Below are positions 53,403-62,137 of a stretch of DNA of 64,000 nt, in pieces. The notes beneath the pieces are model-generated. The model was given only the letters and a program-made list of their open reading frames with translations. It was not told the origin of the DNA and did not search any database. Within the stretch, counting starts at the first letter, position 1; the number at the start of each line of letters is the position of its first letter. Origin of the DNA: Pelagicoccus albus (GTDB lineage: Bacteria; Verrucomicrobiota; Verrucomicrobiia; Opitutales; Opitutaceae); assembly GCF_014230145.1 (NCBI RefSeq), contig NZ_JACHVC010000008.1, forward strand, positions 124,001 through 188,000, written 5' to 3'. Made by a program: the position numbers and the translations under genes.

Positions 53403-55529
53403 ATGCAAAAATCTGCTCCTCTCTCTTACTCTTACCGGCTGATCGGTTCCCAGGGCTTGAATGCCTTGGGCGACCACATCGCTAAAATCACCGCCTCCGC
53501 TTTGGTGGCGGCCTTGTTTCCGGAGCGTCAGGCTGCGGTTTGGGTAGGCGTTATTTCCGCCCTATATGTGCTGCCTTATATTTTTCTCGCTCCAGTGGCA
53601 GGAAAGCTGACGGGCCGCTTTTCCAAGTCGGCCGTGGTGCGGGGCAGTTTATTGCTGCAAGCGGCGGCGACAGCTGGCTTGGGCTTCAGCGCAATTCAGG
53701 GCTCATTCGGCGGGGTGATCGCCTCGCTCGCTTTGGTTGCCTGCCAATCCAGTCTTCTCGCTCCTTCTCGCAACGCGCTTTTGAAGGACCTTTGCGGAAC
53801 TGAAAGGCTTGGGCAAATGATGGGGCTGCTGGGCCTTGCGGGCGTAGGTGCGACATTGGTGGGGCTTGCAGTGGGTGGATGGTCCTTTGACCAACTCTGG
53901 AAGCTGCTGGGAGACCCTTGGCAAGCGACCGCCATCGCCGGAGCGGCTTCGAGTCTCTTTGCGCTTTTTGCTTACGGGGCAGTGTCGCGCATCGACTCCA
54001 ATTCTGAAACGGAAGTCGAAAAGGACAGCTCGTTTATCGCTGCGGCTCGCGAGCTTTTCGCTCGGCCTGTCCTGAGATGGACCTCCCTCGGCTTGGCTTG
54101 GTTTTACGGAGTGGGGGCCATGTTGATCATGATCTTGCTGCAAGATAGCCGCCTTGATCATGGTCAATCAGTTGGATCTGCCAGCCAAGGTGGAGGAATG
54201 GCGGCTTTACTCGGATTTGGAGTCGCTGCTGGAAGCGGCCTTGCCGCCTACCTTTGTAGACGCCGCATCGAAGTCGGGCTATCGTTTTTGGGGGTTGTCC
54301 TTTTGAGCGTGTTCATTCCTTTGACTGCTTTGTTCTGGGACAACGATGGGATGGTTTCGGCCGGTGTTTTAATCCTCGGTTTGGCGGGAGGACTTTTTTC
54401 CGCTCCCTTGAACGCCTTGTTCGTTGCTTCCGCTCGCGACGACGCTCGCGTGACATCGATCGCGGCCAACAACCTGCTGATCAATGTCGTTTCAGGAGCC
54501 TTCGTTTTGATCGCGTCGGCAATGGGATATATGGGCTGGAGTCCGCAGGCTCAGCTTTGGATCGTGGCGGGAACCAGTGTCGTAGTAACCGCGGCGATGA
54601 CTGTTTTGGTGCCGGAGAGCCTGGTTCGCTTAGTCCTCATGGCTGCGTGCAAAGTCTTCTATTCCCTGAAGCCGAGATACACCGAAAAACTTCCGAGAGA
54701 AGGCGGTACGCTTTTAGTATCCAATCATGTTAGCTACGCGGATGCATTGCTGATTTGGGCAAGCTCACCTCGCCCAGTACAGTTCGTCGGCACGGATGAG
54801 CTTTTGAAATATCCTCTGATGAAGTGGGTGTATCGGAAGTTCAACGTCATCCCGGTTTCGCCGCGTAGAGCCAAGGATGCGGTTAGCAAAACGGTCGACG
54901 CCTTGAAGGCGGGTGGTGTGGTTTGCCTTTTCCCGGAGGGAGCTTTGACGCGCACTGGCATGGTGATGCCCTTCAAGAAAGGGGCCGAACTCATTGCTCG
55001 ATTGGCACAGGTACCGGTTGTTCCCTTGGCGATCGACGGGATGTGGGGATCTGTATTCAGCTTCTCTGACAAGCCGTTTCGCTATCGTTGGGGGCAGCCT
55101 TTGCGTCGTCAGGTATCGCTTGCCTTCGGGGATGCTGTGAAGTTTGATCAAGCGTCGGTAGAGAGTTTGCGCGAAGCGGTGTTGGACCTGTCGCAGGATG
55201 GTTTTTCAAATCGCAGGAAGCTGGAAAAGTCTTTGGCCTATCTCAGTTTGAAAGTACTGGCCCGGAAACCATTTTCGACAAAGATGGTCGACCGATCCTT
55301 GGGATCGAAACGTTTTCGTAATTACCAACTATCGGTGGCAGCTTTGGGCGTCTCGAGGTACCTAATCAAAGATTGTCCGGCGGCGAGAGTGGGAGTGCTT
55401 TTGCCGCCATTCTTTTGCCGGGAGCTCTGTTGGCTAAATTGTATTCGGTGGCTGAATTCGGAGGGGGCAGGGAAGCGACCCTGTTATACTCAAGCGGGAG
55501 TTCTGCGGAGCCGAAAGGGATTCCTCTGA
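53403..55529 (+). CDS. MFS transporter / lysophospholipid acyltransferase part of an LplT-PlsC-Aas gene
   Basis: The 708-residue frame has an LplT-like major-facilitator domain of about 12 membrane segments (residues 1-410), then a PlsC acyltransferase (NHVSYADALL near residue 441, the HX4D motif, and FPEGALTRTG near 520). The family takes up or flips lysophospholipid and reacylates it. The frame then enters the start of an AMP-binding synthetase domain (RVGVLLPP near residue 668) but loses register near nucleotide 55,400. About the last 40 residues are out-of-frame sequence. The next entry continues the domain in another frame. Confidence 0.85.
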   Translation: MQKSAPLSYSYRLIGSQGLNALGDHIAKITASALVAALFPERQAAVWVGVISALYVLPYIFLAPVAGKLTGRFSKSAVVRGSLLLQAAATAGLGFSAIQGSFGGVIASLALVACQSSLLAPSRNALLKDLCGTERLGQMMGLLGLAGVGATLVGLAVGGWSFDQLWKLLGDPWQATAIAGAASSLFALFAYGAVSRIDSNSETEVEKDSSFIAAARELFARPVLRWTSLGLAWFYGVGAMLIMILLQDSRLDHGQSVGSASQGGGMAALLGFGVAAGSGLAAYLCRRRIEVGLSFLGVVLLSVFIPLTALFWDNDGMVSAGVLILGLAGGLFSAPLNALFVASARDDARVTSIAANNLLINVVSGAFVLIASAMGYMGWSPQAQLWIVAGTSVVVTAAMTVLVPESLVRLVLMAACKVFYSLKPRYTEKLPREGGTLLVSNHVSYADALLIWASSPRPVQFVGTDELLKYPLMKWVYRKFNVIPVSPRRAKDAVSKTVDALKAGGVVCLFPEGALTRTGMVMPFKKGAELIARLAQVPVVPLAIDGMWGSVFSFSDKPFRYRWGQPLRRQVSLAFGDAVKFDQASVESLREAVLDLSQDGFSNRRKLEKSLAYLSLKVLARKPFSTKMVDRSLGSKRFRNYQLSVAALGVSRYLIKDCPAARVGVLLPPFFCRELCWLNCIRWLNSEGAGKRPCYTQAGVLRSRKGFL

Positions 55530-56590
55530 GCCATCGAAATCTAGTGGCCAACGTGTCGCAACTTTCTGGATGCTACTTGATGCGTTCTTCGGATCGGCTC
55601 CTGGCCAATCTGCCTTTGTTTCACAGCTTCGGACTGACGGGAGGATTTTGGCTGCCAATTTTGAATGGAATGCAGGTCGTTACTACGTGGTCGCCTTTGC
55701 AAGCGAAAGATAATCTCATGGCGATACGTGAGGAGTCGGTAAGCGTGATGATCGGCACGCCGACTTTTCTCAGGCCTTATCTTAAAAAGGCATCGAGTGA
55801 AGACTTGAAGAGCTTGCGGCTGGTGGTGGCGGGAGCGGAGAAGCTGCCATCGGATTTAGCGGAGCAATGGAAACGCCGTTTTGGAATCAGCATTCTGGAG
55901 GGTTATGGAATGACCGAGTGCGCTCCGGTAATCTCTGCCAATTGTTTGCGAAGCGATGCGCTCAAGGGACGTTATGCCTTGGCGCAGAATGGCAGTAAAC
56001 AGGGGTCGGCAGGTCTTCCCTTGCCGGGAATCCGTATACGTATTGTGAATCCGGAGAATAAATCGGAAATCGCCAAACCAGGTAGTGGCGGACTGATACT
56101 TGTGAAGGGACCGAATATTTTCTGCGGCTATTTAGAGCCGAGCTCGGAAGTTCGTTTTACGCAAGATGGGTGGCTGGATACGGGTGATTTGGGACGTATC
56201 GACGATGAGGGCTTTCTTTGGATCGAGGGACGTCTCTCACGGTTTTCAAAGATCGGTGGCGAGATGGTCTCCCACACAGCGGTAGAGGAAGCCATAGTAG
56301 AAGCGTATCCAGAAATTGGAGAAAGCGAGGTCCCTTCCTTGTTCGTCGGGTCTCGAGCTTGCGGCAAAAAGGGAGAGTCCTTGGTCCTCTTGACCACTCG
56401 GTCTTGTGACGGTGTTGAACTCTCAAAACGCTTGCGAAACCAAGGTTTGCCCAACTTGTGGATTCCTCAGCACCTTGTCGAAGTGGGCAGCTTACCCCTG
56501 CTAGGTTCGGGTAAGCTCGATTTGAAAGCCTGCTCAGCCTTGTGCGGTGATGACTCGCCGGCCCAGCAGCTACAAGTGGGAGCAGCTTGA
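55373..56590 (+). pseudogene. Acyl-ACP synthetase (Aas C-terminal) part, frameshifted and shortened
   Basis: This frame encodes most of the AMP-forming acyl-ACP synthetase domain: TLLYSSGSSAEPKGIPLSHR (the ATP-binding loop), PLFHSFGLTGGFW, VVAGAEKLPSD, EGYGMTECAPVIS, GWLDTGDLG and SRFSKIGGEMVS, through PLLGSGKLDLK. It starts from a TTG or GTG without a ribosome site and overlaps the preceding frame by 157 bp in the -1 register. Set against E. coli Aas (recalled, not aligned), roughly 95 residues between the LMLP-type and the LLP-x-x-LAK-type segments are missing. A 14-bp-offset repeat CTTTTGCCG (55398, 55412) marks the break; removing one unit would fuse the frames. Enzyme activity is probably impaired. 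Confidence 0.7.
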
Positions 56591-56592
56591 GC

Positions 56593-57717
56593 TCAGAGGG
56601 ATATGTTCGCTTGCGTATCCGGATTGAACAGGTGCGCTTTGCTCAGGTCTAGCCGGACAGACAGACTTTGGTTGGATCGAATTAAGACGTCACTCCTGAT
56701 ACGTCCGATGAGGGATTGCTGACCTGACGAAAGGTAGAGTATGGTTTCGTTGCCCATGGGTTCTGCCACGTCGACGACTACTTGAGCTGTGTGTTCAGGT
56801 TCGTAGTCAGCCAAGTCTCGCGTGTCCTGTATATCTTCTGGACGTATGCCCAAAACGATAGGCTTGTTCAGATAGTTGGCAGCGGGTTCTGCCAGTACGT
56901 TGCTCAGTCGCACCTTGAGCGGAGAGTTGTCTGCGGAAAAGTAGAGGGCATCCGCCTCCTGCGTTATAGTCCCTGCAACAAGATTCATGGGCGGACTACC
57001 GATGAAACTGGCGACGAACATGTTGGCTGGCTGGTTGTAGATTTCCAGAGGCTCGGCCACCTGCATGATATTGCCATCGTTCATCACGCAGATCCGATCT
57101 CCCATCGTCATCGCTTCCACTTGGTCATGCGTAACGTAAATCATGGTAGCGGCCAAACGGGCGTGCAGCTTTGAGATTTCCGCTCGAGTGGATACTCGCA
57201 TCTTCGCGTCGAGATTTGAAAGTGGCTCGTCGAAAAGGAACACTTTGGGTTTTCGAACGATGGCCCGTCCGACAGCTACGCGTTGGCGTTGTCCGCCAGA
57301 AAGGGCGAAGGGCTTTCGCTGTAAGAGATCTTCGATACCGAGAATCTGGGCCGCCTCTTTTACGCGTCGCTCGATCTCCGTCTTTTTTAACTTACGACGT
57401 TTCAAGCCGAAGGCCATGTTTTCGTAGACGCTCATGTGTGGATACAAGGCGTAGTTTTGAAAGACCATAGCGATGTCGCGATCTTTGGGAGCGACTTCAT
57501 TGATGACATTTCCGTCGATCTTGATCTCGCCGCCGGAGATTTCCTCCAATCCCGCGATCATGCGAAGGCTGGTGGACTTGCCGCATCCGGATGGTCCGAC
57601 CAGCACCATGAATTCACGATCTTTGATGAAAAGCTCTATCTGGTTAACAGCCCTGACATCTTCACCTTTTCGGTTTGGGTAAACCTTGAGCAGTTTGCTT
57701 AATTCAACGGTAGCCAT
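56593..57717 (-). CDS. ABC-transporter ATPase, sugar-import (MalK/UgpC/MsmK) type
   Basis: A 374-residue ATPase with Walker [14 protein letters not shown], the Q-loop [12 protein letters not shown], signature [16 protein letters not shown], Walker [13 protein letters not shown] and a switch histidine ([12 protein letters not shown]). A C-terminal TOBE/OB regulatory domain fills residues about 240-374. No permease or binding protein is near, so it probably serves several sugar transporters in trans, as MsmX does. Converges with the acyl-ACP synthetase, two bases apart. Confidence 0.92.
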   Translation of the reverse strand: MATVELSKLLKVYPNRKGEDVRAVNQIELFIKDREFMVLVGPSGCGKSTSLRMIAGLEEISGGEIKIDGNVINEVAPKDRDIAMVFQNYALYPHMSVYENMAFGLKRRKLKKTEIERRVKEAAQILGIEDLLQRKPFALSGGQRQRVAVGRAIVRKPKVFLFDEPLSNLDAKMRVSTRAEISKLHARLAATMIYVTHDQVEAMTMGDRICVMNDGNIMQVAEPLEIYNQPANMFVASFIGSPPMNLVAGTITQEADALYFSADNSPLKVRLSNVLAEPAANYLNKPIVLGIRPEDIQDTRDLADYEPEHTAQVVVDVAEPMGNETILYLSSGQQSLIGRIRSDVLIRSNQSLSVRLDLSKAHLFNPDTQANISL

Positions 57718-58210
57718 TTTGGTTTTGTTCGAATGATCGTTTCAAGGTTTGGGACTTCGAGATTCGTGATAGTGGGCAAGTTCTGTCAACTTCTTAGTCT
57801 GAGCTCGTGAGGCTCTGGGTTTGCTGGAAATGAATCCGTCCTTGGTTGCCATTTCCGTTTTCAATACGAATCGAAGAGGTGGCGTTCATCGTAATTTCAT
57901 CCTGAGACGTATCGAAGTGTATCGATGAATCGCTTACTATCGAGGTCCATTTTCCGACATCGCAGCACTTCATTGAAGGTTCCCGTATCCGGTTTTATGA
58001 ACTGGATACACTTGTAGGAATTGAGAGTGAGTTGGTTCAGATTATCTGGATACGGGCCCAAAATGGCGTAATTTATTGTAAAAACTGCTTGTACCCAAAA
58101 AATACTAACGCGTTTATGTTTGAAAATCTAATGTTTTTAAGTATCTGATCGGTAATAAGAGGTTTAAAATTCCCACCGAATAAACCGTTAATCCTAACCA
58201 TACTAAAGTT
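57718..58210. other. Intergenic region of about 490 bp with GGATAC inverted repeats
   Basis: No gene is recognised. CCCGTATCC (57982) and GGATACGGG (58048) form a 9-bp inverted repeat spaced 57 bp, with another GGATAC between them (58003). The stretch from about 58,070 to 58,210 is AT-rich and probably holds the promoter of the following gene. A 103-codon minus-strand frame at 58073-58384 overlaps that gene and is rejected. Confidence 0.45.
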
Positions 58211-58810
58211 ATGGCCGCTAAAAAAGGCGTTGAGAGTTCTCCTCTCACATTCGATCTGAAGGCAGACCTCATCTCTGTCCTCGATAAATATCAAAAGCAG
58301 CTCGGCGTATCCAAAAGCGAAATTATTCGCCATGCGATCGCTGGCTTCGATTACGCTGGGTTTGCTCCAGCAGTAGAAGACCACCGCCAGATCTCGGTAC
58401 GTCTTCCACTCGCACAGAAGAAAGATCTCGTGAAGCTCGCCAAGGCCAAGAAGGTAAGCATCGGTGAACTGCTCCGCGCAGCTCTCGAAAAATTGCCAAC
58501 TGTTCCTAGCAAGTCTGGAATCGAAAAAGCTCCAAAGCCTGCCAAGAAGGTTGCTAAGAAAGCTGCGAAAAAGGCGACTAAGAAGGTAGCCAAGAAAGCA
58601 GCTAAAAAGGCCGTCAAGAAGGCACCTGCTAAGAAGGCTGCTAAGAAGGTAGTCAAGAAAGCTGTGAAAAAGGCAGTGAAGAAGGCACCTGCCAAGAAGG
58701 TTGTTAAGAAAGCAGCCAAGAAGGCACCTGCCAAGAAGGTGGCTAAGGTAGCCAAGAAAGCAGTTAAGAAGGTAGCCAAGAAGAAGGCGGCTAAGAAAAA
58801 GAAGAAGTAA
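58211..58810 (+). CDS. Ribbon-helix-helix protein with histone-H1-like lysine-rich tail
   Basis: A 199-residue basic protein. Residues about 12-45 (FDLKADLISVLDKYQKQLGV, then SKSEIIRHAI) and 58-95 (QISVRLPLAQKKDLVKLAKA, then VSIGELLRAAL) each look like a ribbon-helix-helix unit, so two units lie in tandem. Residues about 110-199 are repeated AKK/VKK/APAKK motifs, as in bacterial histone-H1-like and AlgP-type tails. The protein probably binds DNA sequence-specifically or acts as a chromosome-organising protein; that is inference. Followed by a terminator. Confidence 0.8.
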   Translation: MAAKKGVESSPLTFDLKADLISVLDKYQKQLGVSKSEIIRHAIAGFDYAGFAPAVEDHRQISVRLPLAQKKDLVKLAKAKKVSIGELLRAALEKLPTVPSKSGIEKAPKPAKKVAKKAAKKATKKVAKKAAKKAVKKAPAKKAAKKVVKKAVKKAVKKAPAKKVVKKAAKKAPAKKVAKVAKKAVKKVAKKKAAKKKKK

Positions 58811-58836
58811 TTTCTTCTCCTCTAGTTTTTCTGCAC

Positions 58837-58867
58837 AAAAGCCGAGGCGTAACTGCCTCGGCTTTTT
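58837..58867 (+). terminator. Rho-independent terminator after the histone-like gene
   Basis: A 12-bp stem (AAAAGCCGAGGC with GCCTCGGCTTTT) with a 6-nt loop and a T6 run. The flanking A-run makes it usable for the convergent gene as well. Confidence 0.92.
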
Positions 58868-58897
58868 TGTGGTTCGAAATTGGGTGAAAAGCGCTTA

Positions 58898-60391
58898 TTA
58901 CAAAGCTGCTTTACGTGCTCGCTTGATTGCTTTCTTAAGTGAACTGATAACGGTATCGAGTACTTCAAGACGGGCTCTCATCTTGCAGTTGGCGGGAATG
59001 ATTTTCCAAGGAGCGTAATCGGTATTCGTCTTCTCGATCATCTCGTTGACCGACTCTTCGTAGCGTTCCCATTTCTCCCGATTTCGCCAATCTTCATCGG
59101 TGATCTTCCAATTCTTCAGCGGATCCGTTTGGCGGGCTTCGAAACGCTCCAGCTGAGTATCTTTGTCGATATGGAGCCAGAACTTGAGGATGGTAGTACC
59201 GAATTTTGCGAGATGTTCTTCCATCTGGTTCATCTCGCGGTAGGCGCGCTGCCAATCGTCATTCGAGCAGAGGGCCTCAACTCGCTCCACCAATACGCGG
59301 CCGTACCAGGAGCGGTCGAATATTGCGATCTTTCCACGGGGTGGCATTTCTTTCCAGAAACGCCAGAGGTAGTGATGGCTTAGCTCGACTTGATTGGGCG
59401 CGGCGACTGGATTTACGTCGTAGCCACGCGGGTCGATACTCTGGACGAGACGTTTAATGCATCCCCCTTTCCCGGCGGCGTCCCATCCGCAAAAAGCGAT
59501 GACGACAGGGAGCTCGTGGCTGTGGATCTCATGCACGAGCTCATGGATTTTTTCCTGCCGCTGCTTCAAGGTCTTTTTGTAGAGCTGACGGTCCATCGGC
59601 TCTTCGAATTGGGTATCGGCAAGGTAGTTATGCCCCTGATACGTCACCCAATTTCTCTCCTCTTTTGGCAGGGCGAGGAGGGCTCTTTGCTCTTCGATCG
59701 CGTTCTCAAGCGTATCGATGATGTGGTTGTAAACGTCGACTAGGGCCGTTTTGAAATTTTCGGTATCGATGGTGTGCCAGCTGGCGTAGTCGCGGTTGGT
59801 GGCTTCCATCCCTTGCTTTGCTGTCTCCAGATAGGAGCGGTATTGGCGATGGCGGCGCCAGTCCTTGGGGGTGACACGCCAGGCTGTTTTGGGGTTGTCT
59901 TCCAGCTTCCGGAAACGCTTGGCCTGCGTCTTTTTGGATACGTTGAGGAAGAGCTTCACGATCTTTACTCCACTGTCGTGGAGCTGCCGTTCGAAGTTAA
60001 CGATGTCTTCCCAGTAGCTTGGCAATTCGTCTTCGTGGAGTTTTCCCTCTGCCCAGGAATCCAGTACGAGGTAGTAGGGGCCGCGGTCGTAGAATTGGAT
60101 TTTCCCTTTTGCGGGGGTGTTGTTCCAGAATCGGTGCAAGAGCGGATAACGCCGAGGATCCTGTTGTCCTGCGTGAGTCGAGTAGACGCGGAACGAGCGG
60201 CTATCGATCTCCAGAAGCACTTCGTTTAGCAGCCGTCCTTTCATCGACGCATCCAAGCCCTCCACGATCACTAGGGAGGGAATGCCTAGGCTGCCCGCCT
60301 CTCGCTGCACAACTCCCAGCTTTTGAGAAAGTTCTTTCAGTTGAGCTTTGGTGGAAGTGTGGGCGTCGGAGTCGGTTGTATTTTCAGACAT
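58898..60391 (-). CDS. pap: Polyphosphate:AMP phosphotransferase (two-domain PPK2)
   Basis: The enzyme uses polyphosphate to convert AMP to ADP. The 497-residue protein is a tandem of two PPK2 domains. The C-terminal one (from about residue 290) has Walker A FCGWDAAGKGGCIKRL and Walker B IFDRSWYGRVLVERV. The N-terminal one has a changed loop (EGLDASMKGRLL) and YDRGPYYLVLD, so it is probably non-catalytic, as known for class II PPK2. Its role may be energy recovery during starvation. Monocistronic, 47 bp after the next upstream gene. Confidence 0.9.
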   Translation of the reverse strand: MSENTTDSDAHTSTKAQLKELSQKLGVVQREAGSLGIPSLVIVEGLDASMKGRLLNEVLLEIDSRSFRVYSTHAGQQDPRRYPLLHRFWNNTPAKGKIQFYDRGPYYLVLDSWAEGKLHEDELPSYWEDIVNFERQLHDSGVKIVKLFLNVSKKTQAKRFRKLEDNPKTAWRVTPKDWRRHRQYRSYLETAKQGMEATNRDYASWHTIDTENFKTALVDVYNHIIDTLENAIEEQRALLALPKEERNWVTYQGHNYLADTQFEEPMDRQLYKKTLKQRQEKIHELVHEIHSHELPVVIAFCGWDAAGKGGCIKRLVQSIDPRGYDVNPVAAPNQVELSHHYLWRFWKEMPPRGKIAIFDRSWYGRVLVERVEALCSNDDWQRAYREMNQMEEHLAKFGTTILKFWLHIDKDTQLERFEARQTDPLKNWKITDEDWRNREKWERYEESVNEMIEKTNTDYAPWKIIPANCKMRARLEVLDTVISSLKKAIKRARKAAL

Positions 60392-60438
60392 ATACAGATT
60401 GTTGGTCGGATGGCGAATGAGGCTTAGCAGCTTTTATG

Positions 60439-61944
60439 TCAGCCGCAGTATCCGAAAAGCTTTTTCGTTTTGATAAAGTCGGCGGCGGCCTTGGGGACCA
60501 TGGTTTCCCAAATCGGGTCGTTTTCGGCGATAGCGGTTAGGATGTCGCGCGAGAAAATTTCCAGCAGATCCTCGTCGATTCCTCGGATATGCTCGATGTA
60601 TCCGTTTTCCAAGAGGTGCAGGTAGAGGTTCGTTAGCTGAGGCGTTACCCGCAGGTTGTTGCAGGTAATGATGAGCTCGTCGGCTAGGCCTCCGCTTATG
60701 TTGGCCCCATCGATCGGTTCGGCAACCTTGTTGTCCTGAGACTCGGCGAGCAGGGTAAGATAGCGCCGGTAGGCGCGTTGCTTCATGGGATAAATGTAGA
60801 GGCGAACCGAGTTTTTAAGAAGTCGGCCGAAGGATTCCAGAATGCCGCCCGCGAGGTGGGAGTAGTACTTCTCGTTGAAGATTTCCAAGAGGTTGTTGAT
60901 GCCCATACAGACGCCAATCATCTCCTTGGTGTAGCGGCGGAAGTAGGAAGTCAGCCGATAGAATTCGAAATAGTTGGATATCAGAACGTAGTTTCCGGTG
61001 GCTCCCAACAGGTCGATACGGGCGAGATAGTCTTCGTAGTCTAGCTTCCCGGAAGCCAGCAGGTTGTTCATGGTTATTTCCGCCAAGACGATGACGTCCT
61101 TGCCCTGAATAAGTGGCTCTTGAATGAATTGGGCCCCAGAGCACTTGAGCATGTCGATATTTACTCGAGTAACCGGGCGGAAACTTCCTCGCTCCACGAG
61201 AATGGCTTTCTTGTAAAGGGCCTCGGAGGGCTGGGTGATTTCACCGTTGGGGGAAAAGAGCACCGCATTGGTCAAGCCACGTCGCACCAAGTGAAGATTG
61301 GCGATTCGTTCGTCGACGCCTTCGAAGACAGGTCCGGAGAAGTGTATCAGGTCAACCTCGATGCGTTCGTTTCCGACATTGTCGACAAGGGATTCGATCA
61401 GCTTTTCGACGTCGTGGTTGTGGTAGAACGCTCCGTAAATCAGATTGGTACCCAGAATGCCGACCGCGTGTTGCTGCTGCACGTTTTCCGGATCCCACAT
61501 GCGGCAGTGAAGATAAATCTCGTTGGGAGGTCCGCCTGGGGAAGCCTGAAAACGGATCCCCATCCAGCCATGAGTGTCGTCGCCGCCGCGGTAGCTCTTC
61601 GCCTTCATGGTATTGGCGTAGGCGAAAAAGGTACGTTCCGAGCCGATCTCGTCCTTGAGGCGTTCTTCGAGCAGGGCGTATTCGTGCTCGATCATCTTGA
61701 CCACGCGTTCCTTCGACACGTAGCGGCCAACCTTGCCGTAGATCGAGTCGCTGAAAGTCATGTCGTAAGCCGACATGGTTTTGGCGATGGTTCCGGCTGC
61801 TCCTCCAGCCTGGAAAAAGTTTCTGCACGTCTCTTGTCCGGCGCCGATTTCGGCGAAAGTCCCGTATTTTGCTGCGTCGAGATTGACGGTGAGAGCTTTG
61901 CGGTTGGTGGTGAGGAATTCGCTCGTTTCGGAATTGGTTTCCAT
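60439..61944 (-). CDS. Conserved protein of unknown function
   Basis: A 501-residue soluble protein with a strongly conserved N-terminus (AKYGTFAEIGAGQETCRNFF, then TMSAYDMTFSDSIYGK). Further blocks are GVCMGINNLLEIFNEKYYSH and GGILESFGRLLKN. I recall related sequences in many bacteria, labelled inconsistently as TonB-dependent receptor or nicotinate-nucleotide adenylyltransferase, with no motif here that supports either. There is no signal peptide or beta-barrel pattern. The protein ends in KKLFGYCG. It lies directly upstream of pap in the same direction, perhaps an operon. Confidence 0.8.
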   Translation of the reverse strand: METNSETSEFLTTNRKALTVNLDAAKYGTFAEIGAGQETCRNFFQAGGAAGTIAKTMSAYDMTFSDSIYGKVGRYVSKERVVKMIEHEYALLEERLKDEIGSERTFFAYANTMKAKSYRGGDDTHGWMGIRFQASPGGPPNEIYLHCRMWDPENVQQQHAVGILGTNLIYGAFYHNHDVEKLIESLVDNVGNERIEVDLIHFSGPVFEGVDERIANLHLVRRGLTNAVLFSPNGEITQPSEALYKKAILVERGSFRPVTRVNIDMLKCSGAQFIQEPLIQGKDVIVLAEITMNNLLASGKLDYEDYLARIDLLGATGNYVLISNYFEFYRLTSYFRRYTKEMIGVCMGINNLLEIFNEKYYSHLAGGILESFGRLLKNSVRLYIYPMKQRAYRRYLTLLAESQDNKVAEPIDGANISGGLADELIITCNNLRVTPQLTNLYLHLLENGYIEHIRGIDEDLLEIFSRDILTAIAENDPIWETMVPKAAADFIKTKKLFGYCG

Positions 61945-62137
61945 GTCGTGAGGAGAGTTTCGGGCGTGGAGCCTTATGCTGTATTCAAGGTTCTAGGCTC
62001 AGGGAAGGCTAGGTCAAACAGGGATCTTTGTTGGATCCGACAATTGCGTTAAAAGCGACAGTGCAGCCAAGTCCAGTTTAGGTTTGCGGACAGGGGTCGA
62101 TGGGAGTGTTTAGGTTAAGTGTTTTTCTATTAATAGT

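Noticed and set aside
55373-55529. Programmed -1 frameshifting between the two Aas frames
   Set aside because: No canonical X-XXY-YYZ slippery heptamer lies in the zero frame near the overlap, and part of the domain is missing in any case. Kept only as a refutation test.
58530-58800. Short tandem DNA repeats suggesting a CRISPR or satellite array
   Set aside because: The repeats are lysine-alanine codons of the histone-like tail, in frame, with no unique spacers.
60439-61944. TonB-dependent receptor annotation
   Set aside because: No signal peptide, plug domain or C-terminal beta-barrel pattern is visible.
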